Assembly (NCBI GenBank): GCA_023431215.1
Contig: JAEYXR010000053.1
Span: 1-5,875, forward strand
DNA length: 5,875 nt
Source: Bacillota bacterium
GTDB lineage: Bacteria > Bacillota > Clostridia > Oscillospirales > Ruminococcaceae
Direction: 5' to 3'
This document shows, piece by piece, positions 1 through 3,731 of this stretch. The notes beneath the pieces are model-generated. The model was not told the origin of the DNA. It searched no databases and saw nothing but the letters and a program-made list of their open reading frames with translations. Positions within the stretch are counted from its first letter, which is position 1. The number at the start of each line of letters is the position of its first letter. Made by a program: the position numbers and the translations under genes.

Positions 1-248
1 AAGCTTTGAAGATGCAGAATAAAACCAAAGAAAAGGAAGAGCTGGCTCGCCAGATGGTCATTGAAGCAGAGGCAGAAGCTGAAAGCTCCAAAATCCGTGC
101 AGATGCCGAGGCTTACGCCATTGAAGCCATCCAAAAGCAGCTGCAGGCAAGCCCGGAGTATATTGAGTTGCAAAAGGTTCAGAAGTGGAATGGTGAATAC
201 CCCCAAGTTATGGGTAACAACGTGAACCCCTTTGTTACACTGGATTAA
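1..248 (+). CDS. SPFH/prohibitin-like protein, C-terminal fragment
   Basis: The gene is cut by the left edge of the window. The frame is open from base 3 (about 82 codons visible) to the TAA at 246-248. The visible part starts with a highly charged Lys/Glu stretch, passes through an alanine- and glutamate-rich heptad-like region (EAEAEAE, then RADAEAYAIEAI) typical of a long coiled coil, and ends in a short tail with the pattern KWNGEYPQV...NPF. This coiled coil followed by a K-W-(D/N)-G-x-x-P-x-V tail is what I know from bacterial prohibitin/HflC/stomatin-like (SPFH, Band 7) proteins. These are membrane-anchored scaffolds that oligomerise in membrane microdomains and often associate with membrane proteases. 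The SPFH domain and N-terminal anchor lie outside the window, so the exact subfamily cannot be given. It is separated from the next gene by a strong terminator, so it is probably the last gene of its transcript. Confidence 0.8.
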   Translation, partial: ALKMQNKTKEKEELARQMVIEAEAEAESSKIRADAEAYAIEAIQKQLQASPEYIELQKVQKWNGEYPQVMGNNVNPFVTLD

Positions 249-296
249 CAGGATACATACGCTTTTTAAAGGACATTGGCCATATAATCTACTAAC

Positions 297-338
297 AAAC
301 AGCGGTAGCCACAGGTTTTGTGACTACCGCTGTTTTTG
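297..338 (+). terminator. Rho-independent terminator after the SPFH gene
   Basis: A long hairpin starts 48 bases after the SPFH stop codon. AAACAGCGGTAG (297-308) pairs perfectly with CTACCGCTGTTT (324-335). After one C/A mismatch the stem continues with CACA (310-313) pairing TGTG (319-322), closing a 5-base loop. The 3' arm runs into five T residues (333-337). It insulates the SPFH transcript from the regulator gene downstream. The A residues on the 5' side might give weak termination on the other strand too. Confidence 0.9.
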
Positions 339-355
339 TGTAATGAAGATGAAAC

Positions 356-384
356 TTGTTGGAGCATTTGCCCCGTGCTATAAT
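356..384 (+). promoter_or_regulatory. Sigma-A promoter with extended -10 for the XRE regulator
   Basis: The -10 hexamer is a perfect TATAAT (379-384), preceded by TG at 376-377, which makes an extended -10 (TGCTATAAT). Exactly 17 bases upstream is a weaker -35, TTGTTG (356-361). A short direct repeat, GCTATAA at 377-383 and 386-392, overlaps the -10 region on one face of the helix (9-base period). It could be an operator for the adjacent regulator, but that is inference. Transcription would start near 391 and leave a leader of about 40 bases. Confidence 0.7.
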
Positions 385-433
385 GGCTATAAAGATTGTT
401 AGGTGTGCCTATTTTGTAAAGTTGGGGTAAGGT

Positions 434-1039
434 ATGGAGTTTAAGGAAAAATTACAGCAACTGAGAAAACAAAAGGAGCTTACTCAAGAAGAGCTTGCGG
501 AAGCTCTGTTTGTTTCTCGTACCGCAGTTTCAAAGTGGGAATCCGGCCGCGGATACCCAAGCATAGATTCATTGAAGGCAATCTCCAAACTGTTTTCAGT
601 ATCCATCGATTTGTTGCTCTCAGGTGAAGAGCTTATTTCTCTGGCCGAAGCCGAGAGCAAGGAAAAAACAAGAGGTCTGCGTGATTTGGTATTTGGTGCG
701 TTGGATTGTATGACTGCATTGCTGTTTTTTCTTCCTCTATTTGGGCAAAAAAGTGGTGATGTCATCCTTTCTGTCTCTTTATTTACCCTTACCGACCTCA
801 TGATATATATGCGGGTTACCTACATCCTCATTTTATCGCTTACGGCTGTCTGGGGTATTGTTCAGCTTGCGTTACAAAATGTGCATCATCGGCTGTGGCA
901 GCAAAACAAGCTTTATGTGTCGCTTTTTCTCAGTGCCTTTGGAACCTTAATTTTTATTGCTAGCAGAGAGCCCTATGCAGCCACTTTTATCTTCTTTATG
1001 CTTCTCATCAAGGGTATTTTACTGGTAAAACAGCAATGA
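434..1039 (+). CDS. XRE-family regulator with C-terminal membrane domain
   Basis: This 201-residue protein joins a DNA-binding domain to a membrane domain. Residues 5-60 form a Cro/CI-type helix-turn-helix: LRKQKELTQEELAEAL covers helices 1-2, and SRTAVSKWESGRGYPS (28-43) is the recognition helix followed by the usual W-E-x-G-x-x-x-P signature. LKAISKLFSVSIDLLLSGEE (47-66) completes the domain. A charged linker (about 67-84) leads to four likely membrane segments, near 85-103, 128-148, 160-176 and 181-198. Such proteins are membrane-tethered one-component regulators in Bacillota. Their signals are mostly unknown and none can be read here. The ATG at 434 follows a G-rich ribosome binding region (424-432). 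The gene has its own promoter and terminator, so it is probably monocistronic and perhaps autoregulated. The fold and class are secure; target genes are unknown. Confidence 0.92.
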   Translation: MEFKEKLQQLRKQKELTQEELAEALFVSRTAVSKWESGRGYPSIDSLKAISKLFSVSIDLLLSGEELISLAEAESKEKTRGLRDLVFGALDCMTALLFFLPLFGQKSGDVILSVSLFTLTDLMIYMRVTYILILSLTAVWGIVQLALQNVHHRLWQQNKLYVSLFLSAFGTLIFIASREPYAATFIFFMLLIKGILLVKQQ

Positions 1040-1042
1040 CAC

Positions 1043-1078
1043 GAATCGTATCGGCCATGTGACGATACGATTCTTTTT
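1043..1078 (+). terminator. Rho-independent terminator after the XRE regulator
   Basis: Three bases past the TGA stop, a perfect 11-bp stem is formed by GAATCGTATCG (1043-1053) and CGATACGATTC (1063-1073). The loop is 9 bases and a run of five T residues follows (1074-1078). There is no matching T run on the reverse strand, so it should act in the forward direction only. Confidence 0.9.
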
Positions 1079-1137
1079 GTTTTACAGCCCAAGTGATACA
1101 TTGATTTTGGGGCGATAATCCCTAATTCATTGTTGAA

Positions 1138-1142
1138 CGGAG
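1138..1142 (+). promoter_or_regulatory. Ribosome binding site choosing ATG 1151
   Basis: CGGAG lies 8 bases before the ATG at 1151. This favours that ATG over an in-frame TTG at 1130, which would add seven residues, has no Shine-Dalgarno sequence before it and would place the CGGAG inside the coding region. Confidence 0.7.
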
Positions 1143-1150
1143 TCTTAAAC

Positions 1151-1819
1151 ATGCAAAGAAAAATCAAACAAAGCTTTCTCACCGCCGGTGTGCTCTCACT
1201 GTTATCTGTAATGTTTATTGTTGTTGTAAAAACGGTTGATGTTCAGCCCATTGGTCCGGAACAATCATCTGTTGGGCTTGCAGCAGTAAACAACTTCATT
1301 TTTGATCTATTTGGCGTAAACCTTCTTTGGTATCATATCACCGACTGGCTTGGTGTTGTGTCCATCGTCGTCGCTTTTTGTTTTGCCCTTTTGGGGTTTG
1401 TTCAACTCATCAAAAAAAGAAGCCTTTGGCTTGTTGATGCAGACCTCCTGCTATTAGGCATTTTTTACCTTGTTGTCATTGGTCTTTATGTGCTATTTGA
1501 AATCTTTGTTGTAAATTACCGGCCAATTTTAATAAAAAGTATGTTGGAAGCATCCTTTCCTTCGTCACATACCATGATTGTTTTTTGTATTATGTCTACA
1601 GCTATGATTCAGTTTCACTTGCGACTAAAAAATAAGGTTGTAAGGTTTACGGCAGAGGTAGTTTCTGCTCTCATAATTCTTGTTACGATTTTTGGGCGCA
1701 TCATTTCGGGGGTACATTGGTTTACTGATGTCATTGGCGGCTTGCTCATTGGCTCTGCCTTAACCATGTCCTATTATGCAGCTGTAAACTATTTTAAATC
1801 CAGGCAGGTATTGCTATGA
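1151..1819 (+). CDS. PAP2-family membrane phosphatase
   Basis: This 222-residue protein is an integral membrane member of the PAP2 (type 2 phosphatidic acid phosphatase) superfamily. Members of this kind hydrolyse lipid phosphates or pyrophosphates such as undecaprenyl pyrophosphate on the outer face of the membrane. About six hydrophobic segments are visible (about 8-27, 66-86, 98-116, 141-155, 168-182, 194-213). The three motifs are in order: NYRP (R124, P125) for motif 1, FPSSH (136-140, with H140) for motif 2, and G-R183-x5-H189-x3-D193 for motif 3. The general acid His, the nucleophile His and its Asp partner are present. The lysine that normally starts motif 1, seven residues before the Arg, is replaced by Glu117. 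The segment from NYRP to FPSSH resembles a clostridial PAP2 subgroup I know from memory. The DNA is more AT-rich than ytaF and the ATPase gene. The physiological substrate cannot be assigned. Confidence 0.92.
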   Translation: MQRKIKQSFLTAGVLSLLSVMFIVVVKTVDVQPIGPEQSSVGLAAVNNFIFDLFGVNLLWYHITDWLGVVSIVVAFCFALLGFVQLIKKRSLWLVDADLLLLGIFYLVVIGLYVLFEIFVVNYRPILIKSMLEASFPSSHTMIVFCIMSTAMIQFHLRLKNKVVRFTAEVVSALIILVTIFGRIISGVHWFTDVIGGLLIGSALTMSYYAAVNYFKSRQVLL

Positions 1820-1869
1820 GGATACCTTTTTGCGGCATCCTTATTACAGTTTCGGTATGAAGTTTTGTT

Positions 1870-1898
1870 TTCACATTTTTCTCCCATGGGCATAGGAT
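1870..1898 (+). promoter_or_regulatory. Candidate promoter for ytaF
   Basis: TTCACA (1870-1875, five of six matches to TTGACA) and TAGGAT (1893-1898, four of six matches to TATAAT) are separated by exactly 17 bases, about 31 bases before the ytaF start codon. The spacing is ideal but both boxes are imperfect and no upstream terminator is convincing, so read-through from the PAP2 gene is also possible. Confidence 0.45.
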
Positions 1899-1915
1899 AA
1901 AAAGATACCGTCCTT

Positions 1916-1922
1916 GGGGGTG
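1916..1922 (+). promoter_or_regulatory. Ribosome binding site choosing ATG 1929
   Basis: GGGGGTG matches the ideal GGAGGTG at all but one position. It ends 6 bases before the ATG at 1929 and only 3 before the in-frame ATG at 1926. An in-frame TTG at 1914 would overlap this element and is unlikely to be the start. Confidence 0.6.
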
Positions 1923-1928
1923 CTGATG

Positions 1929-2558
1929 ATGTGGATAATCAGGCTGTTACTTCTTGTGCTGGCATTGTGTTTGGATTCCTTTATGGCAGCATTGTCACTA
2001 AGCTGTGATCAAATCCGTGTACCTCTTACTTCCGCTGTGGTAATCAGCGGAGTTTCTGCCGGATTTTTGGCAGCCGCCATGGGTGTGGGGCAACTGGCGC
2101 AGCCTTTTTTACCGCCTGCTGCCGCTGCCGCAGCAGGATGCATCTTGCTGTGCGCCCTGGGTCTTGCCCGATTGTTGGATAACGCTATCAAAAGGCTGAT
2201 ACGAAAAAGTCATGAGGGCTGGGCTGACCTGCATTTTCGTTTTTTGAGCTTTCAGTGCATTTTACACATTTATGCAGACAGCAGTGCAGCAGATGCCGAC
2301 CGTTCCAAAGCTATCACACCCATGGAAGCCTTGCCGCTGGCCATTGCCCTTTCTCTTGACAGCCTTGCCGCTGGCCTTGGTGTAGGCCTGGGCGGTTCTG
2401 CTGCCTTTTTGGCTGCCGGTATTGCCCTTGCGCTTTGCATGGGCACCATCTCTGTGGTGGCAGGGTGCAAGCTTGGACGTTACTTCTGCGGCAAAATAGA
2501 CTTGGGGTGGCTTGGCGGCATTATGCTAATTTTTCTTGGCATCTCCAAGCTGCTGTAA
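1929..2558 (+). CDS. ytaF: YtaF-like sporulation membrane protein (MntP-like transporter superfamily)
   Basis: This 209-residue protein has six likely membrane segments in two pseudo-repeats. Each repeat carries an L-D-S motif in a hydrophobic helix: LCLDSF at 13-18 and LSLDSL at 141-146. The halves are joined by a polar loop with the pattern D122-A-D124-R-S126-K-A-I129-x3-E133, then PMEALPLAIALSLDS. I recognise this arrangement from the YtaF family of spore formers, which is related to the manganese exporter MntP. The length fits that family (about 210 residues). In Bacillus the gene is linked with sporulation, but its substrate is not established as far as I know. The start at 1929 is chosen from Shine-Dalgarno spacing; 1926 would add one residue. 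The region 62-70 is a proline-alanine run. The gene ends tail-to-tail with the next gene, only 10 bases away. Confidence 0.85.
   Translation: MWIIRLLLLVLALCLDSFMAALSLSCDQIRVPLTSAVVISGVSAGFLAAAMGVGQLAQPFLPPAAAAAAGCILLCALGLARLLDNAIKRLIRKSHEGWADLHFRFLSFQCILHIYADSSAADADRSKAITPMEALPLAIALSLDSLAAGLGVGLGGSAAFLAAGIALALCMGTISVVAGCKLGRYFCGKIDLGWLGGIMLIFLGISKLL
2292..2327 (+). other. EF-hand-like acidic loop in YtaF
   Basis: Residues 122-133 read D-A-D-R-S-K-A-I-T-P-M-E. This fits the 12-residue EF-hand loop at positions 1 (D), 3 (D), 5 (S), 8 (I) and 12 (E). Position 6, normally Gly, is Lys. It lies in the polar loop between the two halves of the membrane protein. I infer possible divalent cation binding; the flanking helices of a full EF-hand cannot be judged by eye. 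Confidence 0.5.
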
Positions 2559-2568
2559 ACTGCTGAAT

Positions 2569-3462
2569 TTATTCTCCTGCTTTATCAAAAGTTTCTACCA
2601 GGGCCATCTTTTGTGCCCTGGTCATTTTTTTCAGTGCAGCCTCCTGCTTCATGGCTTGTGACGGAGTATCAAACTCCTTATACCAGACAAGCTCTGCCGG
2701 TGTACGGCTTCGGGTGTATTTTGCTCCTTTTCCGGCATTGTGTGCAATCAGACGTTGTTCAAGGTTGTTTGTCCAACCTGCATACAGGCTGTTGTCGGCA
2801 CAGCGCAGCAAATATGCCCAGTTACCGCCTGTTTTTTGCGGCAGCTCTGTATTCTTATAGTCGTCCACATCAAATTTCCTGTCTTTGTAATAATAATCGC
2901 GATCCTCTTCGGTAATGGCACGCAGCACCCGGCACGGGTTGCCAACTGCTATTACGCCTGCAGGAATATCCTTGGTAACCACACTGCCCGCGCCAATTAC
3001 CGAGCCGTCACCAATGGTCACACCCGCATTGATAATAGAGCCTCCTCCCACCCAGACATCACTGCCTATGCGTACCCCCATTCCGTACTCATACCCCGAT
3101 GCACGGCTTTGGGGATGTACCGGGTGGCCGGCAGTAAATACAGAAACATTGGGGCCGAACATCACACGGTCCCCTATTTCAATCTTCCCCACATCCAGCA
3201 TGACACAATGAAAGTTTGAATAAAAATTGTCACCAACAAAGATATTGGAACCATAGTCACAATAAAAAGGCGGTTCCATATAAATATTTTTTCCCGCTTT
3301 TCCTAGTAACGAACGGATTATCAGTTCTGCTTGGGCTTGATTTTCGGGGGGTAGGTGGTTAAACTCATACATCTTTTTTCGTGCCTCCAGCCGCTCCTGG
3401 GGCAAACCGTCCATATTTGCTTTGTAGGGCAGTCCTGCAAGCATACGTTCTTTTTGATTCAT
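2569..3462 (-). CDS. Fusion: sugar O-acetyltransferase (Maa/LacA/NodL type) + GIY-YIG nuclease domain
   Basis: This 297-residue protein has two unrelated domains. Residues 1-197 are a maltose/galactoside O-acetyltransferase. They begin MNQKERMLAGLPYKA, as the family does, and continue into hexapeptide repeats of a left-handed beta helix (about 70-180: IEIGDRVMFGPNV, VRIGSDVWVGGGSIINAGVTIGDGSVIGAGSVVTKDIP). The catalytic His is in TAGHP (H113), and the closing GNPCRV is at 174-179. It would transfer acetyl from acetyl-CoA to a sugar hydroxyl. After a linker (198-214), residues 215-297 are a UPF0213-type (YazA/YhbQ) GIY-YIG domain: WAYLL, LYAGWTNNLEQRL (Y227, G229, R237), AHNAGKGAKYTR (H241, Y249) and the metal-ligand Glu274. 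Stand-alone members of both families are common. The start at 3462 fits the family and has GGAGG 6 bases upstream; an upstream ATG at 3498 would add 12 unrelated residues. The role of the combined protein is unknown. Confidence 0.94.
   Translation of the reverse strand: MNQKERMLAGLPYKANMDGLPQERLEARKKMYEFNHLPPENQAQAELIIRSLLGKAGKNIYMEPPFYCDYGSNIFVGDNFYSNFHCVMLDVGKIEIGDRVMFGPNVSVFTAGHPVHPQSRASGYEYGMGVRIGSDVWVGGGSIINAGVTIGDGSVIGAGSVVTKDIPAGVIAVGNPCRVLRAITEEDRDYYYKDRKFDVDDYKNTELPQKTGGNWAYLLRCADNSLYAGWTNNLEQRLIAHNAGKGAKYTRSRTPAELVWYKEFDTPSQAMKQEAALKKMTRAQKMALVETFDKAGE
2597..2631 (+). terminator. Likely ytaF terminator inside the convergent gene
   Basis: ACCAGGGC (2597-2604) and GCCCTGGT (2615-2622) form a perfect 8-bp stem with a 10-base loop. 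Two bases later there is a run of seven T residues (2625-2631). It lies 38 bases past the ytaF stop in the right orientation to end the ytaF transcript, yet is entirely within the 3' coding part of the minus-strand gene (its KKMTRAQKMALVE region). On the minus strand it has no T tract, so it should not stop that gene's own transcript. Confidence 0.65.
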
Positions 3463-3468
3463 ATAAAG

Positions 3469-3473
3469 CCTCC
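3469..3473 (-). promoter_or_regulatory. Ribosome binding site of the acetyltransferase/GIY-YIG gene
   Basis: On the minus strand a perfect GGAGG (CCTCC on the plus strand) stands 6 bases before the ATG at 3460-3462. It decides the start codon against the in-frame ATG at 3496-3498. I found no convincing promoter for this gene further upstream. Confidence 0.8.
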
Positions 3474-3538
3474 ATTCCGCCACTTTGCATCGGCACAAAA
3501 TTGAATAAAACGACGCATCTTATCATGCAAAATCAATG

Positions 3539-3622
3539 AATTGCTCTGGAATTATTGCGCATTAAGGCGATAATTGCTCTGGCATAAAAGTATCATAACC
3601 GCTCTGGGGTTATTATGCCATA
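3539..3622. repeat. Three-copy GCTCTGG repeat cluster with two hairpins
   Basis: AATTGCTCTGG occurs exactly twice (3539-3549 and 3572-3582), and a third core GCTCTGG, after ACC, is at 3601-3607. Copies 1 and 3 also share the following pattern RRTTATTRYGC and an AT-rich end (ATTAA or CATAA). Between copies 1 and 2, AATTATTGC (3550-3558) pairs with GCGATAATT (3567-3575), with one T-G wobble and an 8-base loop. Copy 3 is the loop of a second hairpin, ATAACC (3595-3600) with GGTTAT (3608-3613), which can extend across a bulge through GGCAT (3581-3585) and ATGCC (3615-3619). The spacing of the cores is 33 and 25 bases. The function is unknown; it may be an operator cluster, a 5' leader structure or a decayed palindromic repeat element. 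Confidence 0.6.
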
Positions 3623-3675
3623 AATACCCAAAGAGTGCCACTCCTGCTTCAAAGATTGTTTACTCATAATCCGGC

Positions 3676-3714
3676 GCCTGTCCGAATAAACTAGATTGAA
3701 ACCAAAGGACAGGC
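3676..3714 (+). promoter_or_regulatory. Inverted repeat next to the ATPase ribosome binding site
   Basis: GCCTGTCC (3676-3683) and GGACAGGC (3707-3714) are perfect 8-bp complements with a 23-base loop. The 3' arm ends one base before the Shine-Dalgarno sequence. No T tract follows, so it is not an intrinsic terminator. It may be an operator or a leader hairpin that affects ATPase translation; which one cannot be told from sequence. Confidence 0.5.
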
Positions 3715-3715
3715 A

Positions 3716-3722
3716 AGAGAGG
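3716..3722 (+). promoter_or_regulatory. Ribosome binding site choosing ATG 3732
   Basis: AGAGAGG ends 9 bases before the ATG at 3732 but directly abuts the in-frame ATG at 3723. Initiation at 3732 is therefore favoured; the earlier ATG would add only Met-Asp-His. Confidence 0.65.
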
Positions 3723-3731
3723 ATGGATCAT

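Larger units (their letters stand above)
3463..3731. other. Divergent intergenic region with repeats and hairpins
   Basis: These 269 bases lie between the divergently read fusion gene and the ATPase gene. No coding frame with a ribosome binding site was found. The region holds three GCTCTGG copies (3543-3549, 3576-3582, 3601-3607), two hairpins between or around them, and an 8-bp inverted repeat just before the ATPase ribosome binding site. No -35/-10 pair with good spacing stood out on either strand, although AT-rich boxes such as CATAAT (3664-3669) exist. It should contain both promoters. Confidence 0.7.

Noticed and set aside
1114..1119. GATAAT as a -10 box for the PAP2 gene
   Set aside because: It has five of six matches, but no -35 box lies at 16-18 bases upstream and there is no extended -10, so I do not call a promoter.
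1130..1150. TTG start for the PAP2 phosphatase
   Set aside because: No Shine-Dalgarno sequence precedes it, whereas CGGAG is well placed for the ATG at 1151.
1819..1841. Hairpin after the PAP2 gene (AGGATACC with GGCATCCT) as a terminator
   Set aside because: The stem has an internal mismatch and no T run follows.
2115..2137. Perfect inverted repeat CCTGCTGC / GCAGCAGG inside ytaF
   Set aside because: It falls in a run of alanine codons, where such a repeat arises easily, and nothing suggests a regulatory role.
2740..3219. Open frame of 159 codons on the plus strand
   Set aside because: It runs antisense through the acetyltransferase and GIY-YIG coding region, is rich in Cys and His, and resembles no protein family.
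3539..3607. A short CRISPR-like array from the three GCTCTGG copies
   Set aside because: The shared core is only 7-11 bases, the spacing is uneven (33 and 25 bases), and there are no cas genes in the window.
3463..3731. A yybP-ykoY (Mn2+) riboswitch upstream of the cation ATPase, as found before some relatives
   Set aside because: I looked for the conserved G-rich GGGGAGUAG-like segment and its partner loop and found neither here nor before ytaF (1820-1928).
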